The notes: a model not told the origin generated them from the sequence alone. A stretch of 64,000 nt of DNA from RHKX01 sp963823565 (GCA_963823565.1 CAWGLR010000001.1:806001-870000), one strand, 5' to 3'; counted from the stretch's first letter, positions 41,719 through 52,287 are shown. Numbers and translations are program-made.

Positions 41719-42138
41719 GTGGAAGAGGCGACCGCACCCGGCGAGCAGGAGTTCCGGCCCCGCGCCCCGGGGCCGATCTTCGAATGGGTCAAGCGGGTGT
41801 CCTTCGTCGAGCTGGCGATCTTCGCCGGCCTCCTGATCGTCTGGGCCATCCCAGGGCTGGAGGGCCCGACCTTCGTCCTCGGCCTCGCGCACGGCATCGG
41901 CTACCTCATCCTCTGCCTCGTGCTCTGGATCGCGATCATGAAACGCGAGGCGCCCTTCTGGCTGTTCGCGGCGACGCTGACCCCGGTCGGCCCGGTCGGC
42001 AGCGTCATCGGGATCGAGCAGATCGAGCGCCGCCAGGCGCATGAGCGCGAGCGGCGTCAGGCGCGAGAGCGCGAGCGCGTCAGGCGCATGAGCGCGAGCG
42101 GCGTGACGGGCGAGCCCGTCCCTGCTCCGCCGACCTAG
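41719..42138 (+). CDS. DUF3817-family integral membrane protein
   Basis: A 139-residue protein. After a polar N-terminus come FEWVKRVSFVELAIFAGLLI, LGLAHGIGYLILCLVLWIAI and a third segment FWLFAATLTPVGPVGSVIGI, the three-helix DUF3817 layout with the conserved His in AHGIGY. The role of the family is unknown. The C-terminal tail (RRQAHERERRQARERERVRR) is highly basic and contains a 24-bp direct repeat with a 47-bp offset (42034 and 42081). Because 47 is not a multiple of 3, the second copy is read in a different frame, so the tail sequence has been changed by the duplication. The GTG start at 41719 has TAGCCT 8 nt upstream. Confidence 0.85.
   Translation: MEEATAPGEQEFRPRAPGPIFEWVKRVSFVELAIFAGLLIVWAIPGLEGPTFVLGLAHGIGYLILCLVLWIAIMKREAPFWLFAATLTPVGPVGSVIGIEQIERRQAHERERRQARERERVRRMSASGVTGEPVPAPPT
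42034..42104 (+). repeat. 24-bp direct repeat inside the DUF3817 gene
   Basis: CAGGCGCATGAGCGCGAGCG plus the next 4 nt (GCGT) occurs at 42034-42057 and again at 42081-42104, identical at all 24 positions. The 47-nt offset shifts the reading frame between copies. Intervening sequence is made of related GCGCGAGAGCGCGAGCG units. Confidence 0.85.
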
Positions 42139-42147
42139 ACTGACCGC

Positions 42148-42468
42148 ATGGGGCTGCTGAGCCGGCTGCTGCTGAGGCGAACGGGAGTCGCCGACACACC
42201 CGGCGGCCTCGCGCAGGCCGGGGGGATGATGGCCCAGGCGGAGGAGCTCCAGCGGGAGATCGCCGAGATCGTCGCCCGGCACGGGTTCGACCCCTCGCGT
42301 CCCTCCGTCGGCGGGGACGCCGGCGACGCCACCGAGATGCAGCAGGAGATCATGGAGGCGATGAAGCGACACGGCTTCGCCATCCCCGGCGTCGCCGTTC
42401 CCCCGCAGCAGGCTCAGGGACGTGCGGCTCCTTCGGACGGGCCGATCCAGGACCCGCTCGGCCACTGA
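42148..42468 (+). CDS. Small protein of unknown function (106 aa)
   Basis: Starts MGLLSRLLLRRTGVADTPGG, with an amphipathic N-terminus, then two related helical segments: AQAEELQREIAEIVARHGFD and MQQEIMEAMKRHGFAIPG. The two EI(A/M)E...(A/K)RHGF blocks look like an internal duplication of about 30 residues. The C-terminus is Pro/Gln-rich. No family is recognised. TAGACT (42136-42141) lies 6 nt before the ATG, and its TAG doubles as the stop codon of the DUF3817 gene, so promoter and upstream stop overlap. The 226 nt to the aconitase stop contain no supported gene. Confidence 0.72.
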   Translation: MGLLSRLLLRRTGVADTPGGLAQAGGMMAQAEELQREIAEIVARHGFDPSRPSVGGDAGDATEMQQEIMEAMKRHGFAIPGVAVPPQQAQGRAAPSDGPIQDPLGH

Positions 42469-42694
42469 TTCGATTCCCAGCCCAGCGGCAATCCCGTTTC
42501 ATCGCAGGCCGGGGCGAGGCCGCGGGAGGCAGGGGGTCCACGCGGCCCGCACCCCAGCCAGCGCGTCGGTAGCCAGGGAGGGATGCCGACGCGATCGCTC
42601 CCGGAGGCGGGACTGACCGGGAGCGAGCTTTATGAAACCTGGCAAAGGCATTCTTATACATCGCGACCCACGACGCAATGCCGATTTCGGCGTA

Positions 42695-45502
<2,808 letters not shown>

Positions 45503-45528
45503 CTCAATTCCTCCTTCCGGCGCCTGCC

Positions 45529-45987
45529 CTAGTGGTCGTCGTCGGTCTCCTCCGAGGAGTACTCGCGATCCGCTTCACCGTACTCCGCCGATCCCTCCGG
45601 CAGGGGCTCCTCGGGCTCGCCGCGGTCGGCGAGCGGGCTGCCCGCCGGGTCGCCGTGGGAGGCGGCCTCGATCAGGTCCTCCTCGGATTGCTCGAAGCCC
45701 TCGGCGACGCCCTCGCCGGCCTCCGCGAGCGGGCGCTCGGCGTCGGGGATCCCCTCCTCGCCGGTGACCCCGCCGATCGCGCCCGCCTCCGCCGCGGCCT
45801 CCTCCTCGGCCTCGGAAACGGCGGCGTCCTCGGGGGCGGGCTCAAGCGCCGGGACGTCGGTCAGCTCCTCGTCAGCGGGGGCGCCGTCGTCGGGATCGAG
45901 GGGATCGGGATCGGTCTCCGACCGGGCGTCGCCGAGGCTCGCCTCGCCGAAGTGCTCCCGGTCCTCTGGTGCGTTGGGATCGCTCAA
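45529..45987 (-). CDS. Acidic, low-complexity protein of unknown function
   Basis: A 152-residue, very acidic protein rich in Glu, Asp, Ala and Pro. It contains a more conserved-looking C-terminal block, GVAEGFEQSEEDLIEAASHG, followed by AEYGEADREYSSEETDDDH. I have seen the EGFEQ-EEDLIE-ASHGD/YGEAD pattern in small actinobacterial proteins but know no function. The start is TTG at 45987 with GGAGA about 7 nt upstream. It precedes aconitase by 26 nt, so the two are probably co-expressed. A disordered chaperone-like or stress role would be speculation. Confidence 0.75.
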   Translation of the reverse strand: MSDPNAPEDREHFGEASLGDARSETDPDPLDPDDGAPADEELTDVPALEPAPEDAAVSEAEEEAAAEAGAIGGVTGEEGIPDAERPLAEAGEGVAEGFEQSEEDLIEAASHGDPAGSPLADRGEPEEPLPEGSAEYGEADREYSSEETDDDH

Positions 45988-46063
45988 GTCACGTCTCCTG
46001 GGTGAAGTCGGGTACGCGTCAACGCTACCCGTCGCGGCCCGCGGGCAACCGGCCAGAGGTCAT

Positions 46064-46867
46064 CTAGCGCTTGTCGGTCTGCCCGGCCGCGAGCTTGTCG
46101 GCGAGCTTCGCGCCGCCGCCCTGCTGGGAGCGGGCGGCGATGCGGGGGAAGAAGTGGGCGAAGTGGGCCATGAACCGGAGTTGGATCGGCGCGACGGCGA
46201 CCTCGGCCCGGTTCTGCTCGATCGCGCTCAGCACGCCGTCGGAGACCTGCTCGGGGGTCGCCGTGCCGGCCCCCTTCGGCGCGGGAGCCCCGGAGTCGGC
46301 GAACATCCCGGCGTCGCGGATGAAGCCGGGCATGACGACGGATGCGCCGACGCCGGTGCGATCGACGATCAGGTCCTGGCGCAGGGCGAGCGAGAAGCCG
46401 CGAAGCCCGAACTTCGTCGCGTTGTAGATCGAGGCGCGCGGCGAGGCGGCCTTGCCCGAGAGCGAGGAGACGAAGACGAGATGACCCTCTCCCCTATCCG
46501 CCATCGCGGGGACCAGAAGTCGCGCCAGGATCATCGGGGCCTCGAGGTTGACCCGGACCGCGCGGGCGATCTCGGCGGCGCTGAAGCCGTCGAGCCGCCC
46601 GGAGCCGGGAAGCGCGGCGTTGGCGACGAGGATGTCGATGTCGGCGGCCTCGTTCGCGAGCCGCTCAGCCTCCCCCTCCTCGGCGAGGTCGCTGACGATC
46701 ACCGAGTGCTTGTCACCGGGCAGGTCGATCGCGAGCTGATCGAGCTCCTCGCGCTTGCGCGAGGTGAGGATGAGGTGCCCGCCGCGGCCGGCGAGGCCGT
46801 GGGCGATGGCGCGGCCGAGCCCGCCGGTGGCTCCGGTGAGCAGCACGCGCTTCCCCTCGACCTTCAC
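46064..46867 (-). CDS. Short-chain dehydrogenase/reductase
   Basis: A 267-residue classical SDR. VEGKRVLLTGATGGLGRAIA gives the TGxxxGxG cofactor motif, then ILVANAALPGSGRL (NAG-like), VFVSSLSGKAASPRASIYNA with the catalytic Ser, and YNATKFGLRGFSLAL with YxxxK. The C-terminal ~60 residues (FMAHFAHFFPRIAARSQQGG) resemble SDRs acting on lipophilic substrates. I prefer the GTG at 46867 over a TTG at 46876: TAAGTT lies 7 nt before it, the leaderless pattern. The direction is opposite to the riboswitch-controlled gene. No operon partner is evident. Confidence 0.88.
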   Translation of the reverse strand: MKVEGKRVLLTGATGGLGRAIAHGLAGRGGHLILTSRKREELDQLAIDLPGDKHSVIVSDLAEEGEAERLANEAADIDILVANAALPGSGRLDGFSAAEIARAVRVNLEAPMILARLLVPAMADRGEGHLVFVSSLSGKAASPRASIYNATKFGLRGFSLALRQDLIVDRTGVGASVVMPGFIRDAGMFADSGAPAPKGAGTATPEQVSDGVLSAIEQNRAEVAVAPIQLRFMAHFAHFFPRIAARSQQGGGAKLADKLAAGQTDKR

Positions 46868-46930
46868 GGCGCGCAACTTACAGGCCGGAAGCGGGTTTGA
46901 GCGGTCAGGCAGGCACTTTCTTAGCGTTTC

Positions 46931-46959
46931 TTCGCATATCGCTCATGATCCGCTAGAGT
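46931..46959 (+). promoter_or_regulatory. Promoter of the riboswitch-controlled cell-wall gene
   Basis: TTCGCA (46931-46936) and TAGAGT (46954-46959) are separated by 17 nt. Transcription would begin near 46966, just before the riboswitch. The -10 fits the TANNNT form seen across this window. The surrounding 60 nt are distinctly less GC-rich than the flanking genes. Confidence 0.6.
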
Positions 46960-46967
46960 GCCGTCCC

Positions 46968-47098
46968 GAACACCACGCCGAATCTCCGACCGGAGAGCGG
47001 GGGACCCACCAGGACCCCGGGGCTAACCGGCTCTCCGAGCCGGGGCGCAGGCTCCCAGCAGCGCCAGCCCGACAGCTAACCCCGCAGGCGCCAACGAG
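46968..47098 (+). promoter_or_regulatory. Cyclic di-AMP riboswitch (ydaO-yuaA class)
   Basis: The leader of the NlpC/P60 gene carries the landmarks of the ydaO/yuaA aptamer: CCGAATCTCC near the start, GCGGGGGACCCA (46998-47009), GGGGCTAACCGG, GCAGGCTCCCAGCAG, and the closing CCCGACAGCTAACCCCGCAG followed by GCG (47068-47090). In actinobacteria this class commonly precedes cell-wall hydrolase genes, and the ligand c-di-AMP switches expression off. I see no obvious terminator hairpin with a T-tract after the aptamer, so control may act on translation initiation. Placement between a clear promoter and the start codon supports the call. Confidence 0.87.
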
Positions 47099-47113
47099 CC
47101 AGAGGTGCAACCA

Positions 47114-47677
47114 ATGACCACAGATCAACGTTCCCGCGCGGTCGCGGCGCCGGCCCGAGTCGGCCTGCTGCTGCTCGCCGCGCTCACCGCGCTCCTGCTG
47201 ATCGCGCCGGCCGCGCCGGCCGCGAGCGGCGGGCTCGGCACGAGCAACACGGCCGACAAGGACGGCGGGCGCTTCCAGAAGGCGAAGCTGAAGGGCGGCC
47301 GCGCGATCCCGCCGGAGACCGCGCCCAAGCGCATCAAGCGCGCGATCCGCGCCGCCAACGAGATCCGCAAGACCAGGTACGTCTACGGCGGCGGGCACGC
47401 GAGCTTCGACAGCAAGGGCTACGACTGCTCCGGCGCGGTCAGCTACATGCTCCACGGCGGCGGCATGCTCCGAACGCCGATGACCTCGGGCTCCCTGGCG
47501 AGCAGCTGGGGGAAGCGGGGCACGAGCAAGTGGCTCACCGTCTACGCGAACGGCGGCCACACCTACGCCGTTGTCGCCGGCCTCCGCTGGGACACGTCCG
47601 GCGGCCCCGGCCCGCGCTGGCACCGCGACATGCGGTCCAACGCCGGCTTCGCCAAGCGCACCTACAAGGGCCTCTAA
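47114..47677 (+). CDS. NlpC/P60-like secreted cell-wall hydrolase
   Basis: A 187-residue exported protein. Residues 1-37 form a signal peptide (basic start, then a Leu/Ala core ending APAAPAASG). The NlpC/P60-type domain has RYVYGGGHASFDSKGYDCSG with catalytic Cys105 and a later His149 in NGGHTYAVVAGLRWD. The domain cleaves peptidoglycan stem peptides in the family. It has no SH3 or LysM binding module. The ATG at 47114 is preceded by GAGGTG about 6 nt upstream. A c-di-AMP riboswitch lies in the leader, tying its expression to cell-wall and osmotic signalling. A terminator-like hairpin follows. Confidence 0.9.
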   Translation: MTTDQRSRAVAAPARVGLLLLAALTALLLIAPAAPAASGGLGTSNTADKDGGRFQKAKLKGGRAIPPETAPKRIKRAIRAANEIRKTRYVYGGGHASFDSKGYDCSGAVSYMLHGGGMLRTPMTSGSLASSWGKRGTSKWLTVYANGGHTYAVVAGLRWDTSGGPGPRWHRDMRSNAGFAKRTYKGL

Positions 47678-47689
47678 GCCCGCGAGCGA

Positions 47690-47718
47690 GCCCCGGCCTC
47701 GGCCCTCCCTGCCGGGGC
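47690..47718. terminator. Hairpin between convergent NlpC/P60 and DUF47 genes
   Basis: GCCCCGGC (47690-47697) and GCCGGGGC (47711-47718) pair perfectly around a 13-nt loop. It sits between the stops at 47677 and 47729. There is no T-tract, so bidirectional termination is inferred from position. Confidence 0.5.
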
Positions 47719-47728
47719 CGGGGCCGGC

Positions 47729-48340
47729 TCAGCTCTGCTTGACCACCGCGTACATCACGCGCTCGGCGACGTCGACGACGACCTCGCCGATCCGCGAGCA
47801 GCGGCGGTAGAGCTCGCGCCGGGCGATCCGGTGGCGCATGTCCTCGACATCGAGCAGCGCCGCCATCCCCCGGTAGTAGGCGGCCTCGACCCGGTGCTCG
47901 ACCGCGATCGCGGCGCCGGCGGCCTCGGTCGCGCGCTCGCCGTCGTCGGGAAGCAGCGCGATCGCGTCGTCGATCCGGCGCACCGCCTCGCCCAGCAGCG
48001 CCGCCATCTCCGCGAGCCCGGGGTCGGGGACGACGTCGAGGACCTCGGCCTCGGCGACGAGGTCGCGGGCGTAGTCGAGGATCCAGTCGACGCCGCGGGC
48101 GAGGGCGAAGGCGTCCTCCGGCTCCATCGGGGTGACGAAAGCCGTCCGCAGTGCGTCGATCACGTCGCGCTTGGCGAGGTCGCCCTGCGGTTCGGCCTCA
48201 TGGACGCGCCGCTCCGCCGCGGCATCCCCGCCGGCCCAGGCCGCGAACGCATCGAGGCCCTCGAGGGTCACCGCCACCTGACGGCGCAGCAGCGCGACGA
48301 TGTCGGGCTGCTCGGGCAGGAACCAGCTCCTGATCCTCAC
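47729..48340 (-). CDS. DUF47/PhoU-like phosphate transport accessory protein
   Basis: A 203-residue helical protein of the DUF47 family. It begins MRIRSWFLPEQPDIVALLRR and shows acidic metal-binding-like helices (ALARGVDWILDYARDLVAEA; VEHRVEAAYYRGMAALLDVE). It is related to PhoU and is usually encoded with Pit transporters, whose activity it is thought to modulate. The GTG start at 48340 overlaps the stop of the Pit gene by 4 nt (GTGA), so the two are translationally coupled. A hairpin after the stop separates it from the convergent NlpC/P60 gene. Confidence 0.88.
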   Translation of the reverse strand: MRIRSWFLPEQPDIVALLRRQVAVTLEGLDAFAAWAGGDAAAERRVHEAEPQGDLAKRDVIDALRTAFVTPMEPEDAFALARGVDWILDYARDLVAEAEVLDVVPDPGLAEMAALLGEAVRRIDDAIALLPDDGERATEAAGAAIAVEHRVEAAYYRGMAALLDVEDMRHRIARRELYRRCSRIGEVVVDVAERVMYAVVKQS

Positions 48341-49347
48341 CCGATCGCCTCCCAGACCTGGAGGACGCCGGCCGCGAGCAACGCCGCGGCGGGGATCGTG
48401 ATCAGCCAGGCCAGCACCATCTGGCGGACGAGCAGCCAGCGCACGTGGTGAATCCTCCCGCGCCCGGCGCCGATCCCGACGATCGACGATGCCACGACCT
48501 GGGTCGTCGCGGTCGGCGCGCCGACGATCGAGGCGCCGAGGATGACGCCGGCCGAGGAGCCCTCGGCCGCCAGGCCCTCGAGCTGAGTGATCCGGTAGAT
48601 GCGCCGGCCCATGGTGCGGATGATGCGCCATCCGCCGAGCGCGGTGCCGGTCGTGAGCGCGACCGCGCACGCGAGCGTCGCCCAGATCGGCGCCGACAGC
48701 GAGTCGACCTCACCCCCGGCCAGCAGCAGCGCGGCCACGACGCCGATCGACTTCTGGGCGTCGTTGGCGCCGTGGCTGAAGGCGAGGGCCGCCGACATCG
48801 CCCATTGGCCGCCGATCACCGGCCCGCCCCAGCGCCGGGTGGCGCGCCGGCCCGCCCGGCGTAGGCCCCGGATCACCGCCGCGCCGGCGGCGGCTCCCAG
48901 GAGCGGCGAGATCGCCAGGGCGACGAGGGTGCCGGCGACGCCGACCGGATGGATCCCGTCGAACCCTCCCCACTGCACCGCCCCGGTCCCGCCGGCCGCG
49001 AGCGCCGCGCCGACCAGCCCGCCGACGAGCGCGTGCCCCGAGCTCGAGGGCAGCCCTAAGTACCAGGTCGTGAGGTTCCAGCCGACCGCCGCGGCGAGGC
49101 CGGAGCCGATCACCGCCGCCGCCTCGGCGGGGGACACGGTGACGATCCCGCCGATCGTGTCGGCGACGGCGGCGCCGACCAGGAACGGGCCGAGCATGTT
49201 GAAGACGGCGGCGATCGCGATCGCCTGCGCCGGCGTGGCGGCGCGGGTCGCGACGAGCGCCGCGATGGCGTTGGCCGCGTCGTGGAGCCCGTTGGTCACG
49301 GCGAACGCGATCGCGAGGGCGATCGCGAGGACGAGCTCGGGCTCCAT
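48337..49347 (-). CDS. pit: PiT-family inorganic phosphate transporter
   Basis: A 336-residue membrane protein with about ten helices. It has the duplicated PiT signature: GLHDAANAIAALVATRAATP in the N-terminal half and FSHGANDAQKSIGVVAALLL in the C-terminal half, each with the conserved Asn-Asp/Asp-Ala pair. YLGLPSSSGHALVGGLVGAA is also typical. It imports phosphate, usually as a metal-phosphate with H+ or Na+. TAGATT lies 6 nt before the ATG on the minus strand, a leaderless-type start. The DUF47 accessory protein is coupled downstream. It is divergent from azlC, with 34 nt between starts. Confidence 0.93.
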   Translation of the reverse strand: MEPELVLAIALAIAFAVTNGLHDAANAIAALVATRAATPAQAIAIAAVFNMLGPFLVGAAVADTIGGIVTVSPAEAAAVIGSGLAAAVGWNLTTWYLGLPSSSGHALVGGLVGAALAAGGTGAVQWGGFDGIHPVGVAGTLVALAISPLLGAAAGAAVIRGLRRAGRRATRRWGGPVIGGQWAMSAALAFSHGANDAQKSIGVVAALLLAGGEVDSLSAPIWATLACAVALTTGTALGGWRIIRTMGRRIYRITQLEGLAAEGSSAGVILGASIVGAPTATTQVVASSIVGIGAGRGRIHHVRWLLVRQMVLAWLITIPAAALLAAGVLQVWEAIG

Positions 49348-49381
49348 GCAGCGAATCTACGGCGGCGGAAGAATCGGTGGG

Positions 49382-50092
49382 ATGCGCTCGCTCGCCGCCC
49401 ATCCCTCGTTCCGCGCCGGGTTCCGGGCCGGGATTCCGTTCGCGATCGCCGGGTTCGTCCTCGCGATGACGTTCGGGGTGCTCGCCGAGCCGGTGCTTGG
49501 AGGCCTGGCCGCGATCGTCATGTCGGCGATCGTCTTCGCCGGGTCGGCCCAGTTCGGCGCCCTCGCCGTCCTCGCCGCCGGCGGCGGCGTCCCGGCGGCG
49601 GTCGCGGCCGGGATCCTGCTCAACGCCCGCTACGTGCCGATGGGGATCGCGCTCGCCCCCTCGCTGGAGGGACGGCCGCTGGGCCGGGCGCTGATCGGGC
49701 AGGGGATGATCGACTTCTCGTGGGCCGCGGCGGCGCGCAAGGGCGGCGGCTTCGACTGGCGATTCATGCTCGGCGCAACCGCGCCGGCTTACCCGTCCTG
49801 GGTGCTCGGCACCGCCGCCGGGGTGCTCGCCGGCGGGCTGATCGGCGACCCCGAGCGGCTCGGGCTCGATGCGATCTTCCCCGCGTTCTTCCTCGCCCTG
49901 CTGCTGTCGGGAGAGGTCTCCGCGGGGCGGCGGGCCGTGGTCGCCGCCCTCCTCGGGGCCGCGCTCGCGCTCGCGCTGATCCCGGTCGCGCCTCCCGGCG
50001 TGCCGGTGATCGCCGCCTGCGTCGCCGCCCTGATCGGCCTCGATCGCCGCGCCCGCCGCGGCACCGGCGACCTCGCGGAGTCGGAGGCATGA
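49382..50092 (+). CDS. azlC: AzlC-family branched-chain amino acid exporter, large subunit
   Basis: A 236-residue membrane protein with 5-7 helices. The family signature is visible in FAGSAQFGALAVLAAGGGVP, then AGILLNARYVPMGIALAPSL and the acidic-substrate-like GQGMIDFSWAA. With AzlD it forms a two-component exporter of branched-chain amino acids, or 4-azaleucine in Bacillus. The ATG at 49382 follows GGTGGG. Its stop overlaps the AzlD start by 4 nt. The 34-nt gap to the divergent pit gene must carry both promoters. Confidence 0.92.
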   Translation: MRSLAAHPSFRAGFRAGIPFAIAGFVLAMTFGVLAEPVLGGLAAIVMSAIVFAGSAQFGALAVLAAGGGVPAAVAAGILLNARYVPMGIALAPSLEGRPLGRALIGQGMIDFSWAAAARKGGGFDWRFMLGATAPAYPSWVLGTAAGVLAGGLIGDPERLGLDAIFPAFFLALLLSGEVSAGRRAVVAALLGAALALALIPVAPPGVPVIAACVAALIGLDRRARRGTGDLAESEA

Positions 50093-50400
50093 GCGAAGCC
50101 TGGGCCACCATCGTCCTGCTCGCGGTCGCGAGCGCCGCGATCCGCGCCAGCGGGCCGCTCGCCCTCGGCGGCCGCACGCTCGGCCGCGACGCGATGGCGG
50201 TCATCGAGCTCCTCGCCCCGGCGCTGCTGGCGGCCCTGATCGTCGTCGAGACGGTCGGCGGCACCGACGGCCTCGACGTCGACGCGCGGGTCGCGGGAGT
50301 CGCGGCGGCCGGCCTGGTGCTGGTCCGCCGCCGCACCGCGATGCTGGCGGCGATCGCCGTGGCCGCGGCGGTGACGGCGGGCGTGAGGGCGCTGGCCTAG
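50089..50400 (+). CDS. azlD: AzlD-family small subunit
   Basis: A 103-residue membrane protein with three to four helices: TIVLLAVASAAIRASGPLAL, VIELLAPALLAALIVVETVG and VAAAGLVLVRRRTAMLAAIA. The LLAPALLAALIV block is characteristic of AzlD. It overlaps azlC by 4 nt (ATGA), implying coupled translation and a heteromeric exporter. Past its stop lies the 510-nt structured gap before the convergent aldehyde dehydrogenase gene. Confidence 0.9.
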   Translation: MSEAWATIVLLAVASAAIRASGPLALGGRTLGRDAMAVIELLAPALLAALIVVETVGGTDGLDVDARVAGVAAAGLVLVRRRTAMLAAIAVAAAVTAGVRALA

Positions 50401-50605
50401 GGAGCGTCCCCCCAGGGCACGGCTGTGGGCAGTGAGGGGGGAGCGGGATGACCTGACCGGGGGGTCTTGTCACTTGACTACCGCCAAGGCTCACGATCCC
50501 AGGACCCCGGCGAAGGGTTACCGCTTCCCTCTCCCCCCGGTCGGAAGGGCCGCTGCCGAAGGCGCGGGCGCTGGGCAACGAGGGGAGAACGAGGCCGGGC
50601 CGCTG

Positions 50606-50646
50606 GATGTACGGATCCGGACGGTATTCGTCCGCATCGGTACATC
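50606..50646. repeat. Imperfect 41-nt palindrome in the convergent gap
   Basis: GATGTACGGATCCGGAC at the left pairs with the right end (50630-50646) at 15 of 17 positions around a 7-nt loop (GGTATTC). The outer GATGTAC also recurs as GATGTAC at 50713-50719. It is not related to the GGGGTC palindromes. Confidence 0.8.
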
Positions 50647-50836
50647 GACCAGGCCGATGGCCGGCTGTTCGCAGAAAGCGTCCCGCGGTGGGACGGAATC
50701 TGCGACCGAGGCGATGTACCGCCGCCGAAGCCGGTCCGTCCTCCCCCGCTCCCTCGGAAGAAGCGCTGCCGCAGGCGGGGATCGGGGGAGGATCGACGGG
50801 CCTGCACCCCCTCCCCAGGTCGCCGTAGGAGTCCGA

Positions 50837-50901
50837 GGGCCGGCGGGGGATGCGTCGACCGAAGTGCCCCTCCGAGGGAGGGCGCCTCCCCCCGCCGGCC
50901 C
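50837..50901. terminator. Long hairpin after the aldehyde dehydrogenase gene
   Basis: Arms 50837-50849 (GGGCCGGCGGGGG) and 50889-50901 are perfectly complementary over 13 nt. The 39-nt interior contains a nested stem around CTCCGAGGGAG. It starts 10 nt after the stop of the minus-strand gene at 50911. There is no T-tract, so its terminator role is inferred. Confidence 0.6.
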
Positions 50902-50910
50902 CGAAGAGCG

Positions 50911-52281
50911 CTACTTCACGACCCGGATCAGCTTCTTGTTCACGAACTCGTCCATGCCGTACTTGCCGAGCTCGCGGCCGAAGCCGGAGTTCTTGACGCC
51001 GCCGAAGGGGAGCTCGGCGCCGTCGAGGCCGACCCCGTTGACGAAGACCATCCCGGTCTCGAGGTTGTCGGCGACGCGATCCGCCTGGCCCGAGTCGTCG
51101 GTGAACAGGTAGGAGCCGAGCCCGTAGGGGGTCGCGTTGGCGACCTCGACCGCCTCCTCCTCGGAGCCGACCTTGTAGACCTGCGCGACGGGCCCGAAGA
51201 ACTCCTCACGGTAGGCGTCGTTGTCGGGGGTGATGCCGGTGAGCACGGTGGGCGGGAAGAAGTTCCCGTCGCGATCGCCGCCGCCGGCGGCGACCTCGGC
51301 CCCCTGGTCGACGGCCCGCTTGAGCTGCTCCTCGAGCCGCTCGGCGGCCGCGGCCGACGAGAGCGGTCCGATCGGCGCCTCCTCCGACATCGGGTCGGCG
51401 GGCTCGGTGCCTTTCATCTTCTCCGAGAACTTCGCGAGGAAGTCGTCGTAGAGGCCCTCGGCGACGATGAACCGCTTGGCCGCGTTGCACGACTGGCCGG
51501 TGTTGTCGAGGCGGGCATCGACCGCGGCCTGGGCCGCCTCCTCGACGTCGCCGCCGAGCAGGATGAACGGGTCCGACCCGCCGAGCTCGAGCACGACCTT
51601 CTTCAGGTGCCGCCCGGCCTGCTCGGCGACCGCCGCGCCGGCGCGCTCGGAGCCGGTGACCGACACGCCACGGACCCGCGGGTCGGCGATCACGTCGGAG
51701 ATCTGCTCGTTCGTGGCGAGGATCGTCTGATAGGCGCCGTCGGGGAACCCGGCATCGGCGAAGATCCGCTGCATCGCCTCGGCCGATTCGGGGCACTGCC
51801 CGGCCGGCTTCAGCAGGATCGTGTTGCCGACGCAGAGGTTCGGCCCGGCGAACCGGGCCACCTGGTAGTAGGGGAAGTTCCAGGGCATGATCCCGAGCAG
51901 CGGGCCGTAGCCGGAGCGCCGGATCAGCGCCGTGCCGTCGCCGGCGAGCAGGTCGATCGGCTCGTCCTTCAGGAAGTCCTCGGCCCGCTCGGCGTAGAAG
52001 CCGTAGATGTCGACGCAGAAGTCGACCTCGCCGAGCGCCTGCTCGATCGGCTTGCCCATCTCGCGGACGATGATCTCGGCCAGCTCCTGACGCCGCTCGC
52101 CGTGCAGGTCGGCGACCTTCTGGACCATGGCGGCGCGCTCGGCGACCGGTCGCTTCGACCACTCGTCGTACACCTCGTCGGCCTTCGCGATGGCGGCCTC
52201 GAGGTCCTCGTCGGTGATCTGCGGGTACTCCTTGATCTGCTCGCCGGTTGCCGGGTTGACGACTGCGTAGTGGCTGCTCAT
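50911..52281 (-). CDS. gabD: Succinate-semialdehyde dehydrogenase (NAD(P)+)
   Basis: A 456-residue aldehyde dehydrogenase. The cofactor region includes IMPWNFPYYQVARFAGPNLC, then VTGSERAGAAVAEQAG. The active-site Glu lies in VVLELGGSDPFIL and Cys in DNTGQSCNAAKRF. The 456-residue length and the NAIRYG-free N-terminus (AVVNPATGEQIKEYPQITDE) match the GabD1/SSADH group. It oxidises succinate semialdehyde to succinate. It is the last gene of a same-strand set: aminotransferase, PucR, alanine dehydrogenase, this gene. It lies 6 nt after the alanine dehydrogenase stop. The aminotransferase and alanine dehydrogenase in the same operon make a GABA-degradation role likely. Confidence 0.9.
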   Translation of the reverse strand: MSSHYAVVNPATGEQIKEYPQITDEDLEAAIAKADEVYDEWSKRPVAERAAMVQKVADLHGERRQELAEIIVREMGKPIEQALGEVDFCVDIYGFYAERAEDFLKDEPIDLLAGDGTALIRRSGYGPLLGIMPWNFPYYQVARFAGPNLCVGNTILLKPAGQCPESAEAMQRIFADAGFPDGAYQTILATNEQISDVIADPRVRGVSVTGSERAGAAVAEQAGRHLKKVVLELGGSDPFILLGGDVEEAAQAAVDARLDNTGQSCNAAKRFIVAEGLYDDFLAKFSEKMKGTEPADPMSEEAPIGPLSSAAAAERLEEQLKRAVDQGAEVAAGGGDRDGNFFPPTVLTGITPDNDAYREEFFGPVAQVYKVGSEEEAVEVANATPYGLGSYLFTDDSGQADRVADNLETGMVFVNGVGLDGAELPFGGVKNSGFGRELGKYGMDEFVNKKLIRVVK

Positions 52282-52287
52282 CTGGTC

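Larger units (their letters stand above)
50401..50910. other. Structured, gene-free convergent region with repeated hairpin-like units
   Basis: No supported protein gene. Two related ~70-80-bp units, 50508-50587 and 50723-50790, share CGNCGAAG, CTCCCCC, TCGGAAG and GCTGCCG in the same order. TCGGAAG and GCTGCCG start 11 nt apart in both. Each unit runs from a C-rich block to a G-rich block (GGGGAG), so each could fold on itself. Between them is an imperfect palindrome (50606-50646) and at the end a long hairpin (50837-50901). The region lies 3' of genes on both strands, so it cannot be a 5' leader of either. A non-coding RNA or decayed element is possible, and neither is shown. Confidence 0.5.

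Noticed and set aside
50508..50790. Tandem glycine riboswitch or other known riboswitch in the convergent gap.
   Set aside because: The conserved glycine-aptamer blocks are absent and no gene lies downstream on either strand to be controlled.
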